Source: Sclerotiophoma versabilis (Eukaryota > Ascomycota > Dothideomycetes > Pleosporales > Didymellaceae). Taken from it: DNA of 64,000 nt. Numbering within the stretch: position 1 is the stretch's first letter; every line of letters begins with the position of its first letter. The stretch is taken from positions 2,418,001 to 2,482,000 of the forward strand of contig JAAROD010000015.1 of assembly GCA_012274445.1 (NCBI GenBank). Direction: 5' to 3'. The translations under genes were made by a program, and so were the position numbers. Positions 1-9,786 of the stretch are shown here, piece after piece. Under the pieces are notes generated by a model. That model saw only the letters and a list, made by a program, of their open reading frames with translations, ran no database searches and had not been told where the DNA came from.

Positions 1-383
1 TGTTGGCCCAGCCCCTCTGCCAAACTACCTTTACTCTCGTCCTCACCGTTACGTCTTCATCGTAGCCAGTGCACCTGGTGACGTTGAAATCACACCAGAA
101 GACCTGCAGGAGCTTCAGAAGCCGTATGTTGCTGCAATCTCGGGAAAGCAGGGCGAAGTTCAGGATCTGAAGGACCGATGGGGCTTCAATGCGCAGAAGC
201 TCATTGAGAAGAAGGGGTTGAAGGTCGAGGCTGCGAACTTCATGCGTGTGCATGGCACGCTTGCTAGCGCGGCCACAAATGCAGGCTTGATGGGTCAGGC
301 TGCGGTCAACAAGGTAAGCATTCGGGCCGGATTAATCCTTACGCGAGCGTTCACTGACTGCTTTGTAGGTCCTAGGCAAGTAA
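1..383 (+). CDS. PEBP-family protein (TFS1-like), 3' end only
   Basis: This is the C-terminal part of a phosphatidylethanolamine-binding-protein family gene whose 5' part lies outside the window. The reading frame enters at base 2. An intron at 314-368 (GTAAGC...TTGTAG) is followed by the last exon 369-383 coding VLGK and a stop. The visible protein has the family's C-terminal block with GPAPLPNYLYSRPHRYVFIV, resembling the GP-x-PP...HRYVF segment that lines the PEBP ligand pocket. A charged helical tail rich in Lys and Asp follows, ending near AATNAGLMGQAAVNKVLGK. The family includes the yeast carboxypeptidase Y inhibitor Tfs1 and Ras/Raf modulators; the precise role here cannot be told from a fragment. 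A mitoribosomal PEBP-like protein (mL38 type) is a less likely alternative. Confidence 0.8.
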
Positions 384-723
384 GGAGGAAGTACGTATCA
401 GCAATCAAGGTCTAAACAGCAATAATGTAGAATGCTATAATATTCCCCTTGTCGGCTTTTGTTGATGTGATGTGATCATGCGCATGGGGTAAGGACTGCG
501 CCATACAACTCAGTCTCACCCTTCTGCCATCTCACTTACCATTATTTCTTGACCTATACTTCTTCACCACTATCACATATCGTTCACTCTGCCAAATTCT
601 TAATCGCTGAGCATCTGAAACTGACTTCACCCATGGCGCTGCCAAGCTGTGATTCTACAATTTATCGGCACGAACCGCTCGGCTTGGGTGAGCCCCAAAT
701 ACATCTCAACAATCGTGATCCTA
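384..723. other. intergenic, no gene seen
   Basis: This is the 3' flank of the PEBP gene. AT-rich sequence just after the stop (around 420-450) would fit a polyadenylation region. No supported coding sequence or RNA gene is visible. Confidence 0.6.
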
Positions 724-1771
724 CTATACGACTCCTATCGTACGTTTCCCGATCAGGACGGAGTTTTTGTTCTGAGCGGCGTCGTAGTGGGAGAACATGG
801 CTTCCATACGTGCCTTTGCCGATGAGAGTTCCTCCTTGGTTACAGTCCTGTCCTTCTTTGGGTCCTTCTTGAGGCGAGTGGCCTTCAGTTCTGTAATCTC
901 ACTGTCTCGCTGTTCAAGCTGCCATTTTAACTCACTTTGTGCCTTCTGTAGCCTCGCAACGTCAGACTTATAGGTCTTCAGCGAACAGGTCTGGTCCTGC
1001 AAACCACAGATTTTTGCCTTCTGAACATCCGAGTCCTCCTCCAACGCACGCTTGTCGTCCTTCAGCTCTGTGATGTGAGCTCGTAGGATTTTAAACTCTA
1101 TTCTGACCGCTTCATTACGTCGTTGCTTCTCAGCCTCGAAGTGTTCGACCCTCTGTTGTGCCTCTACTAGAGAGGTGTATCGGCTTGAGGTCTGGGGCTT
1201 TGGCAGACCTGCGATACGTCTCAGCAGCGTGTCCCTTTATGCCGTCCACACACCGTAAGTAGAGCTGAGCCGACGTCGACCGCTTCTTAAGCTGCTCGGC
1301 CAGTCCTAGAGTTTGTCGGTTCGGATGTCCCTCGTGCGCAAGGCGTCTGACGACGTCTTCAAGCTCTTCTATGTACTTCTGCGTGATCTGTCTTTGCAAC
1401 TGGCGCCCCTTAATCTGTTTTCTGTACTTTCTAAGATCTTATGTCACGCTCGCCTTGGCATATCCTGCTTGGGACTCTTCTTTCACAAGCTGATCACAGT
1501 TGGGCCCCCGGCGCGTCCTGTCTGGCTTGGTGCTGATACGAACTGCTGATGTAGCGCTACTGACACCGCCAGCGTAAGTAGCGCTGCTATTCATACTGTC
1601 GCTATCGCTCTCACTCGAATTGTCGTTGAAGGAGTCGTTGTTGAGCTGTGCTCGCTTCACTGGACGAGGGTTGACGTCTTCGATGCATCCGCGCTTCGGT
1701 ACGACTCTGGATAAGAGGAAAGTAACGTCCCCAATGATGAAGGTTAAGGTATGTCGGGGTATCAGTAACAC
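724..1771 (-). pseudogene. coiled-coil protein, apparently disrupted
   Basis: A minus-strand block codes for a highly charged coiled-coil protein that I do not recognise. Its upstream part (about 1720-1440) is Ser/Asp/Asn rich. A polypyrimidine acceptor (CTCTTATCCAG) near 1727-1735 suggests a further exon upstream. The reading frame then meets an in-frame TAA at 1441-1439. It continues in the same frame with a strongly coiled-coil-like stretch (KYRKQIKGRQLQRQ, then YIEELEDVVRRL). A plausible intron near 1245-1200 (GTGTGG...CGCAG) moves the frame to the next block, with heptad-rich ELKDDKRALEEDSDVQKAK and LQKAQSELKWQLEQRDSEI, ending at a stop at 724-726. Because coding character continues on both sides of the TAA, I read this as a decayed gene. 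A missed intron or two separate genes remain possible. Confidence 0.45.
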
Positions 1772-2159
1772 TGTTGCGTCCTGTCAGTGCCTAAGCCATC
1801 AAAGTGAGAGTGGCAAATTGAGATTTACTCACAAAGCGTGGAGGCGTTCAATGACCCGCTATGCTCGAAAGCCACTCAAAACACAGCGCAGATGTTCAGA
1901 AGCACAAGCTGGAAAGTTTCGCTGCCTTGTTTGTGCAACGGTGTGTGATACACTGTGCAGTGAAAGTGAAGAAGGCGCCATCTTGCATACCGTTCATAAG
2001 TTCTCGTTCAAGTGTCTAATATGACAGATTTACAATACTGGAAGGCACGGAGACATACTAGTATCAGTACATTATGCTAGAGAAAGCCCGGTCGTCACCA
2101 TTAATGCTATAAAAGACAGCGCATGGAAGGTAAGGTAAGTTGCTTTTGCCCTTGCACTC
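1772..2159. other. no supported gene
   Basis: This may contain an upstream exon of the coiled-coil block: a GTGAGT donor reads on the minus strand near 1830. Nothing else is recognisable. Confidence 0.4.
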
Positions 2160-3352
2160 CTACTCAGCTAGCCCATCAATCTTCACTCGCCCCACCAAGC
2201 TTGCTCGGCGATCGACCGGATGTGTTCTTGCTAGCGGCAGGCTCTTCCTGGGGGTTCGTTGGACCTGATCAGCTGCTTTTTCTCCACCGATCCTGTCCTG
2301 TCCTCCGGTCTCGACACCGAGTGAGGGGACAAGCGGTTGAACATCGATGAGGCATGTCGTTGAGGTGATGGCGACTGAGCCAGCCCACGGCATCTCGAAG
2401 GTAGGTTTCAGGTAGGGATTGTGGCGAACTACCACCAGGTGGAATGATCCTTAAGTGAGGACGGCGAGTAGCTGCTGCTGCCACAGCAGCCGCCACAATT
2501 TCTCAATCGATGACTGCCTGGGTCTCACCGCGGTCGAGGATACCGTGTTTGTCGTAGGGACTGCCAGGCGGGTCAGTTGGATCAGTCGGGTCAGTTGTCA
2601 ATTGGGTCAGTCGGGTCAGTTGTCAATTGGGTCAGTCGGGTCAGTTGTCAATTGGGTCAGTCGGGTCAGTCGGGTCAGTTGGCTCAGTTCGCGCCAAAAC
2701 CTCGGACTCAAACATCTCGAGGGCCTTGCGCTTGACGTCCTCAAGACAAATGACGCTCTTCTTGCTATGGTCGAATCCTTTGACACCTACATCGGACTGG
2801 GCAGTCTGACCGATCACCAAATTGCCGTTTTGGGAGGTAGGCGACGCAGTGTAGGGCTTTTGTGACCTGCATTGGTTAGCTTGGACATACTTGTGCTGAA
2901 GAAATGCAATACATACTCCATTGGCAGGGAAGGCGTTGGTCAGCAGGCGCGCAGAGTCGCTCTCGACCATCCATTCCATCGTGCTAAACGGACGCACGTA
3001 TCGATGTTGGCCTTGTGGAGACGCCAGCGTGCGCGGTCGAATATCGAAAAGGTAAGCTCGGCTTTTGTCGACCTGAGAGACTCGTATCAACGATGTGATG
3101 GTGACCGTCCATCTCCGTGGTGACGAGAGGAGTTGTATCGATGAGGCGATGGTGCATGTTGCCTTTGGTCATCCCAGGAAGCCTCATACCGACAATGCGA
3201 AGTTGTATGTCGGGATCTCTGGTCCTGGCGCTGGCAATAATCCAGTCGCTGAGTGAAGGCTTGCTGGTCTGCGCTTCCGCTTGCTGGTACTGTGCCGTTG
3301 CGCAGCGCTTCATGTCGGCGCCTTCCAGGCTTGCTGCGAGGTGAGACATCAC
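2160..3352 (-). pseudogene. unknown protein remnant, possibly SANTA-like
   Basis: Several minus-strand coding stretches follow each other in conflicting frames. The upstream part (3352-3060) reads LSDWIIASARTRDPDIQLR and then a segment ending VDTSL. It appears to continue after a frame change with IRVSQVDKSRAYLFDIR (3090 downward). The pattern L-S-D-W ... I-V-G ... T-P-L resembles the SANTA domain of KNL2/Mis18BP1-type proteins, but the match is weak. A good intron (GTATGT...CTAAC...TGCAG) lies at about 2921-2870, but its phase does not join the flanking frames. Coding then runs into a Thr-Asp-Pro repeat encoded by a minisatellite and, beyond it, GILDRGETQAVID before a TGA at 2505-2503, with Ala-rich coding afterwards. 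The mixed frames and stops suggest decay. No function is assigned. Confidence 0.35.
2569..2690. repeat. minisatellite, 25-bp units built from GGGTCAGT cores
   Basis: Three exact tandem copies of a 25-bp unit (cgggtcagttgtcaattg + ggtcagt) occupy 2587-2661. They are flanked on both sides by extra GGGTCAGT(C/T) cores. Read on the minus strand in one frame the core codes Thr-Asp-Pro. The 25-bp unit is not a multiple of three, so each added copy shifts frame and brings stops. Confidence 0.9.
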
Positions 3353-5020
3353 TGTAAAACAGTGGAAAAAAGAAAAAGGTTTGAAAAGGAGGAACTGACC
3401 GCTACTTCGATCAGCCTCAGACAGACTCTACCGCGTACGTAATACGCTTGAGAATCCGTTAGCAACTGCGTACGTGATACGCGAGAAGCCCTTCCAGACG
3501 CTCAATGAAGAGGTCTGTGTGATCCCATTGCAAGGCAGTGGGATGAAGAAGCAAGAGCGAGCGGCGCTCGAAGGGCTTTTATATCCAGGTGACGCTAGCT
3601 CGCTTGGCGAAAGGGCAGGGAAGGCATGCTTTGAACGTTTGCACGTCAATCTGATTAAGGCATCCGCCACATACGCTTCTTTCAAGCAGGTACTGTTCTT
3701 AGAGCGTCTCTTGCCGGGTGCTTGAGCACGCACAGCGTCTTGGTCGACGGCATGGTGACAAGCACTCTGCTCAGTAGACTACAGCTTGATACACCTTATC
3801 ATCGCGCGCACAGCCAACCGGGCTCTGAATATTAAGCGTAGGTGATAGAAGGACAGAAGCAAACGTGGGAAGTGAGATGTATCTAGTCACTACCCTCGCG
3901 TGCCGCGCCTCTTCACTCTTCTAGGCCAGACAAGCAAGCGCACCTGTGCTTCGACCGTAGCGCTTCTCTGGTTGTCTTACAGTCCTGGCTTAAACTTGAG
4001 CTGCCAGTCAGCCATGGTGGCCTTCACCTTCCAACCCTTCTCCCCAATCAAGGCGAGGTGGCCGTCTTACCGTAGCACAGTAGTTGAAGTTAGTGACATG
4101 CATCTGTTGAATGTTAAGGGAGTTCATGCTCATCACAACCAAATTGATGCTTGGTTGGCCTCTGCCACCCTGGCGTCAATGCCCTTGGTGGGGGATACCT
4201 TGCTGACCACGATGCAAACCCTCCCAAACGGCTGTGTAAGGTCGTCGTCCTCTTCTCTATGATCATGACCCTGTACGTGGGCGTTCGCGGATGAAGCAGG
4301 CTAAAGAGCATTGTACCTTGTTTACATGGCGTTGACAGTAGTGCTGAAGATGGTGACTGCTCCTGCGTCGGTGAGTGCTTAGCTCAGAAGTTCATGCAGC
4401 TGTTGCTCTACTGTCAACCTTGGTCTACTCCTTGAGGGATGCAAGATCAAGTTGCCACGACACCACAGTGTAAGAATAAAAGAGCAAAAGAAGGTCCCCG
4501 TGTTTTGCAGGAGAGCTAGAGACGTTCCTCGACGTGATGGTGAAGCTGGGAGGTGTACAATTGAATAGACAAAGCAGTCTGCCAGAGGCGACATCACCTG
4601 TAGTCTTGTGCATCATTGTTGGCAGCCAAACGATTGTCAGCCCCTGCCTGACTGCCTCCCAAGTTTCGGAGCATGGGGGTGTTTGTGTCCAGCGTTCTCT
4701 GCACATGGGAGACCTCTTGCGCCTTGTTGTGCAAAAGAAGGCGCTGAGGAGTCAGCGGAGGAAGAAAGCGTGGTGGTAATGATGGCAGTGATGGTGTCAA
4801 GGGGAAAGGTAGGCTGTTTACTGATGAACTCGTAGCTCGTAATCGCTTCTCCCTGAGCGCCTACCTCCAGGCGCGTGATTGCGCGGCGCGGCTACAAGGC
4901 ACGTGCAAGTACCGGGCACTAGTGCGCTAGCGTGCGCACTGACCTTCACCGCACAGCAAACCCGCCGAGCAAAAAGTAAGATAATTCCACAACCTAAAGC
5001 CCAATCGAGACCAAACCAAG
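3353..5020. other. 1.7 kb without a supportable gene
   Basis: Short open stretches exist on both strands (for example 3474-3725 plus, 3900-4262 plus, 4114-4311 minus). None has a recognisable domain, a convincing start or coherent exon joins. Minus-strand sequence near 4120-3990 has a fragment resembling part of a small secreted protein (VTNFNYCA, then WKVKATMADWQLKFKPGL before a stop), which may be another remnant. Confidence 0.5.
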
Positions 5021-5027
5021 AAAAAAA
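5021..5027 (-). terminator. RNA polymerase III terminator of tRNA-Lys
   Basis: Seven consecutive T residues on the minus strand start 9 nt after the tRNA 3' end, the usual Pol III stop signal. Confidence 0.85.
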
Positions 5028-5035
5028 TGATGTAA

Positions 5036-5107
5036 GCCCGACGTGGGGCTCGAACCCACAACCTTGAGATTAAGAGTCTCACGCGCTACCGATTGTGCCA
5101 GCCGGGC
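5036..5107 (-). tRNA. tRNA-Lys(CTT)
   Basis: The 72-nt minus-strand sequence folds as a tRNA. The acceptor stem GCCCGGC pairs with GTCGGGC, with one G-U. The D-arm contains GGTAGCGC. The anticodon stem GAGA.. /..TCTC surrounds loop CTCTTAA with anticodon CTT. The T-arm carries GGTTCGAGCCCC, a good B box. There is no intron, and CCA is not encoded. One A-C mismatch in the D-stem is the only blemish. The anticodon CTT reads AAG lysine codons, and a T7 terminator follows. Confidence 0.95.
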
Positions 5108-5604
5108 TTGCTGTTGCTTGATGAAAGAGCAGGAGAAAAGGACATATATATCGATGATAAAAATGTCTGCAATCGTCACTTCATGTTATCTGATGGATTT
5201 GTTTCTTGCTCTAATAAATTAGGGGGTATTGAATTTGACCACTGCTCGCGGCCGAGCTCGGCAAAGCTTACCGAACCATTGCCTTGGTCTTCGCCAGCAC
5301 GCTGAAGAGATGTCGAGCCAGTAAGACAAGATACACTTCGCGTGTAACGCGACGATATCCCCCCTATGAGCAGTCTTGCGTAAGAAAAATGGAACGACTG
5401 TATAAAGCTATATACAGTGATGACCATTGTAATGATGCCAGTCGATTGATGTAGGTTTCCCACCGCAACAGCTCCCTCCAGCGTCCAAGCTCCCTCCGAA
5501 TCACAAGCCGAGGTCCGTCACTATCAACCCCATCGTCTAACGCGGACACATCCACTCGCTGCTTGCGCCCAACCATTCTACATCCTCACTCACTCACAGG
5601 CAAT
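5108..5604. promoter_or_regulatory. upstream region between tRNA-Lys and PEX10
   Basis: About 500 bp upstream of the PEX10 start, with a C-rich, T-rich leader (about 5460-5600) typical of fungal 5' UTRs. No specific operator is recognised. Confidence 0.4.
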
Positions 5605-6732
5605 ATGGCTACACCAACGCGCTTCACGTACCCTTTCGCCACTTCGCCAGATATAATCCGCTCGCACCAAAAGGACGCCTACTTCTCTGGCGTCCTACTG
5701 GACCAACTCAGCACTCTCCTGCGCAAACTCTACGGCGCCCGCTTCGCACACACATATATATCTGAGGCACGCGTCATCGGCGAGCTGCTGTATCTCGGCC
5801 TCACCACCGCGATTGGGAACCGCACGCTCGGCGAAGAGTACTGCGACATCGTACAGGTCGAGAATGAGACCGGGCGACTACCTGCGTTGGGGAGGCGCGC
5901 GGGGTATATCCTGAGCTGTATCCTAGGGCCGTACGTGCTGGGGAAGGTGTTGCCGAAACTCCGGCGGCGTATGAGGGCGAAGCTTGAGGCGAATCTGAGG
6001 CGGTATGCGAGGGGGCAGGCCAAAACAGCACAGGAGAATGGACAGAAAGCGGGTAGCAGTACCAAGCCACTGGGGATGAGGGTGCAGAACTACATCCTCG
6101 AGAACCTCGATACGATTACGAGTCCAAGCCCGGTGTACGCGTTGAGCTTGGCCACATTCTACTTCTCGGGGAGCTACTACCATTTGTCGAAGAGGATATG
6201 GGGGTTAAGATACATCTTCACACGGCAGGTGCAGGAAACAGATGCAAGAGTTGGGTATGAGGTGCTTGGCGTATTGCTGGTCTTGCAGATGGCAGTCCAA
6301 GGATATCTATATCTGCACACCACCATGACAAGCGCGGACAACAGCACGGCTCTGCCCGTTGGCACATCAGCCGTCGTTGGCGGCGGCGCGGAAGTGTCTC
6401 TTGATCCCAATGCGTACAGCACAAACAACGCGCTTCTCTTCGATGCCTCGACACCTCCACCTGCCGCTTCGTCAGACTTGCAGAAATGGACGCATACCCC
6501 AGCGCAAGACAAGCCCAAGTATGAGCTCGACAACGAAGAGACTATGGGCTGGATAGGAGGTGGGAACAGGAAATGCACGCTGTGTTTGGAGGAGATGAAG
6601 GACCCTAGTGTGACAACCTGTGGACATGTCTTCTGCTGGACGTGCATCAGTGATTGGGCAAGAGAGAAGCCGGAGTGTCCGCTGTGTAGACAGAGCTGTT
6701 TGGTGCAGCATGTCTTGCCATTGAGAGGATGA
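5605..6732 (+). CDS. PEX10: peroxisome biogenesis factor 10 (RING E3 ligase)
   Basis: Single-exon gene for a 375-aa protein. PEX10 is a peroxisomal membrane RING ubiquitin ligase acting with PEX2 and PEX12 in PEX5 receptor recycling. The N-terminal pex2/pex12-like region carries hydrophobic segments (about residues 55-75, 105-130, 190-250), for example YILSCILGPYVLGKVLPKL. The C-terminal C3HC4 RING starts at CTLCLEEMKDPSVTTCGHVF and ends with CPLCRQ, about residues 327-370, with all zinc ligands present. The start was chosen at MATPTRFTYPF because upstream in-frame codons look like leader sequence and PEX10 homologs begin here. Length agrees with fungal PEX10 (about 370-420 aa). Confidence 0.93.
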   Translation: MATPTRFTYPFATSPDIIRSHQKDAYFSGVLLDQLSTLLRKLYGARFAHTYISEARVIGELLYLGLTTAIGNRTLGEEYCDIVQVENETGRLPALGRRAGYILSCILGPYVLGKVLPKLRRRMRAKLEANLRRYARGQAKTAQENGQKAGSSTKPLGMRVQNYILENLDTITSPSPVYALSLATFYFSGSYYHLSKRIWGLRYIFTRQVQETDARVGYEVLGVLLVLQMAVQGYLYLHTTMTSADNSTALPVGTSAVVGGGAEVSLDPNAYSTNNALLFDASTPPPAASSDLQKWTHTPAQDKPKYELDNEETMGWIGGGNRKCTLCLEEMKDPSVTTCGHVFCWTCISDWAREKPECPLCRQSCLVQHVLPLRG

Positions 6733-7520
6733 AGGGGGAGATTGTTCACGACTTTTACGTTCAAGCTTGTACGAGATACCCCGTGACGACTAGACATTGC
6801 ATAGACGCATCTAGCGAGCGCATGGCGATGCGGATATATTTTCTTTCAATACTTTGTCTCTCAATGTTCATTTATTTTCTTTTGTTTTCCAACACCACCA
6901 TTGTCCGACAGCTTTTGTAATTGGACTTCCAAACACGTGTTTGTCCTCGAGACATGATAATTTTCCTCAAAGCATACTCTGATGTTGATTTTGCCCGAGT
7001 TTTGAACAATCGCAACACCCCTTACGGCCTTGCCAGAGAGCATAGTAGATCCGGTTTCGCAGTTCCAAAGGTAGCCTGAAGAACAGCGATGCTATGTCGC
7101 CCACATACAAGCCGTCATGAGTGCGTCACTCCAGATTCTCGTGCTCGGTTTTCCGTACTTTGAACGTTTGGCGTGTTCCTGAGGAGGCATTATTGAATAC
7201 AAGGATGTTGACGAGGACAAATTGTTGTAAGCGTAGACGGGCGAGGGCGAGGGCCTGCTGATGAATGGTAGAGGTGGCACGTGGAAGGAGGATAAAGCGG
7301 CCGTACATCTGTGCAAAGGGAGCTATTGCTCTCACTCTAAGCATGTCGAGCGGAAGCGCACCCAACAGTTTCAACATATCTCGTAAAGGTCGTGAGTGTG
7401 TACGGATATTGGTCCGAGGATGAAGGAAAGCATACGTCGCTGTTTATATCTATGCGTGTCTAAGTCGTAAATCTACTAATGCGCCGCGCTGTTGCCGTGA
7501 TATGATAGTGGCCCGTAGAA
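6733..7520. other. convergent 3' flanks, no gene seen
   Basis: This lies between the stops of PEX10 (plus) and the histidine phosphatase (minus). A T-rich stretch at 6840-6890 would fit PEX10 polyadenylation. Short open frames at 7092-7377 on the minus strand have no recognisable features. Confidence 0.55.
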
Positions 7521-8343
7521 CTAAGCACTCTTCTTCGCAGGGATCTGCTCGGTGGCCTCACCCACCGCTTCAACCTGCGGATCCTTCTTCGCTTCCTCTT
7601 CCTCGACCTCAGGTGGGAAATCGCCTTCAACAATGCCAAACACTCCGACATCGCTCCTGCCCATACCACCGCCTTTCTTCTCTGTCTCTTCCCACTCCTT
7701 CAAAACATACCTGCCCTGCTTCTTTGTTTCATCCTCATCGTAATCGAATATGCGCCAGTCAGCGTTGAAGAACATGCGGTTGCAGACTGCCGTTCGCAGG
7801 AAACCAGAGTGTGTGACGACAGCAATGACCTTCTCAGGTCTGTTGTACAAATCCTTGAGGCAAGTCTGACCACGTGCAACAATAGCCTTTTGGGTGAATG
7901 CATAAGGATTGGTCTTCAAGTTGCTGGTCTTGTCCGGGTAAAGTGGATCTACACCGGAGAAGTCGTACTGTGGGTACTCCTTGGAAATGACATTCATGGT
8001 ATTTCCAGTGTCGCAAGGCTTGTCGGCGTTCTCATGCCAGTTTGCGTCAGGGAGAACTGGTACACCCTTCTTAATCAACCAGTCTAGGCCGATAGTCATG
8101 GTTTCGAGTGTGCGCCTCATTGGACTCACGACGATGAGCTCCGTTTTGTTGGCGAGGTCGCTTGCCTTCAAGTTCTCGTGTAGTTCGGCACTTTGTTGGC
8201 GGCCAAGCTCAGTTAATGGTGGATCATGGATCGACTGTACTATGTTAGTACATCAACTTGCTCATACATCGCAGTCGTACCCAGTCGCTGGTAGCGTTGT
8301 GCAGCGCCTGCGCATGGCGAATAAGGATGAGCGTTGGCGGCAT
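7521..8343 (-). CDS. phosphoglycerate-mutase-like histidine phosphatase
   Basis: Two exons: 8343-8281 and 8234-7521, with an intron 8280-8235 of 46 nt (GTACGA...GTACAG). The 258-aa product belongs to the histidine phosphatase superfamily. The catalytic motif is LILIRHAQAL (RHG-type, about residues 6-15), followed by HDPPLTELGRQQ, SPMRRTLET (about residue 67) and the second catalytic His in VVTHSGFLR (about residue 165). These are the core residues for a phospho-His intermediate. The C-terminal about 40 residues are Glu/Lys-rich and low complexity. Family members are broad phosphomonoesterases (yeast YOR283W/PMU1 type). The natural substrate cannot be told, and a role as the glycolytic mutase is unlikely from the overall sequence. 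Confidence 0.88.
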
Positions 8344-8757
8344 CTTGTGTATGTGACTATGTTGTTTGTTCGAAATGGAGATATCTGGTGCACGATAGGA
8401 TTGTTGGCGATGACGAACGAGTTTTAATAGCCACGAAGTGTCTATCGGCGTTTGACTGGTGAATGACGCGCTGCCCCACCAAGATCCCGCTAGTTGCGGC
8501 TCCAGGAACTCTCGGCAAGAGCGACGCTTGTGTGCTTGACTCTGCCATGCAGGACTTGATTTTCGCCAAGTCGACACGTAAAATCAGGTTCCACAATGCC
8601 TATTCCTGTCAGTGATAACAACCTAAGTTACAGACCCTGGCAGTATGCGGAACAGATGCAAGTCTCTTCGTAATTGTGCTTCGTAGAGCAATTCGTTATC
8701 ATGGTTGACCGTCTATGGCGTGCCGATGCTGTAGTGTGGGATGCACTCGACCGTGGT
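8344..8757. promoter_or_regulatory. upstream region of the histidine phosphatase
   Basis: 414 bp between the phosphatase start and the stop of the proteasome subunit gene, both on the minus strand. It must hold the phosphatase promoter and the 3' flank of PRE10. No specific site is recognised. Confidence 0.4.
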
Positions 8758-9786
8758 CTACTCCTGCATCTTCTCTTCCTCCTCCTCGTCATCATCATCA
8801 CCCTCTAGCGCCTTCTTTGCAAGCCTCTCGGCCTCTTCCCTGATCTCCTTCGGTACCTCTTCGTGCCTGCCTTTGGTGGGACCGTCTAGGTTGCTGATCC
8901 AGGTCAGCTCCAGCTCGAACTCCTTGTCCTTGTTGTCGTCGTGTGCCACGTAGATGATTCGGGCGGCCTCCTTGACACCATCTTGCAGTGACAGCTCGCC
9001 CTCGGCGAGGTTGAGCTTCTCAAGTTCAGACTTGGCGATCTGGCGACCCTTGCCAGTAGCAGCGCCGTAGTAGCCCTATGTCACGCGTTAGTTCTGTAGA
9101 GTGTATACCATGCTTGATAACATACCCAGTACAGACCACTCGGCTCAATCATGTACAGAGAAGGTCCACCGTGCTTTGCGCCCTCCTTCTTGCCACCTGA
9201 GCCGGCCGCTGGCCCTGAGCCTACTTGTCCATCCACTGGCAGCTCTGCCTCCGAGTCCCAACCTGCGACGATAGCTGTAATACCAAAGGGTCGCACACTG
9301 GAGTAGAGGGTATATGCTTGAGCGTAACTTCCCATGCGGTCAGCGAGCGAGGCTACGGGGATGGGCGCCTTGTACAGCTGCCGCCATTGGGCTGCCTCGT
9401 CGCGGGCTCTCGAAACGAAGTGGCGGCCGTCGGGGAGTAGACCTGAGGAAACGATGCCCATGTTCCGGTCGACTGTTGCTATCCTCTTGTTTGCGCCTGC
9501 CTTCAACAGCTTGCTGGTGACAAGTTTCTCGAGAGCCAACACAACACCGTCCTTGCACCTAATACCGACTGCTGTGCCACCGTTCTCTACTGCCTTGACT
9601 GCGTATTCGACCTGGAAGAGTGAGTTGCTGCACTCGGTTGGTTGTATCAGAGGGAAGGTACCTGAAAGTTACGGCCATCGGGGGAGAATACAGAGTTAGA
9701 CAGGTCGTAACCTGTACCTATTGACGTCTATACAGCTATTAGCATGGGAGCTGCGCAAACATGGAGGCGACGGCGGGGCTGACCAT
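8758..9786 (-). CDS. PRE10: 20S proteasome alpha subunit (PSMA3/PRE10 type)
   Basis: Four exons: 9786-9784 (the ATG alone), 9727-9662, 9611-9126 and 9075-8758; introns of 56, 50 and 50 nt. The 290-aa product starts MTSIGTGYDLSNSVFSPDGR, which closely matches yeast Pre10 (human PSMA3) including the N-terminal gate residues and the alpha-subunit signature. It contains LLPDGRHFVSRARDEA, LYSSVRPFG and GAATGKGRQIAKSELEKL and ends with an Asp/Glu-rich tail, as in the family. It forms part of the outer alpha ring of the 20S core. The start is fixed by homology: only the lone ATG at 9786 gives M-TSIGTGYDL after splicing. The PUP3 beta subunit gene lies about 3.3 kb away. Confidence 0.93.

Noticed and set aside
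3474..3725. 83-codon plus-strand open frame, protein-like in parts
   Set aside because: No ATG start, no domain, and an overlapping minus-strand frame of similar length. Not supportable.
3900..4262. 120-codon plus-strand open frame
   Set aside because: No recognisable features. The minus strand here has an equally good fragment, so neither can be preferred.
4994..5179. 61-codon minus-strand open frame
   Set aside because: It is a translation through the tRNA-Lys gene.
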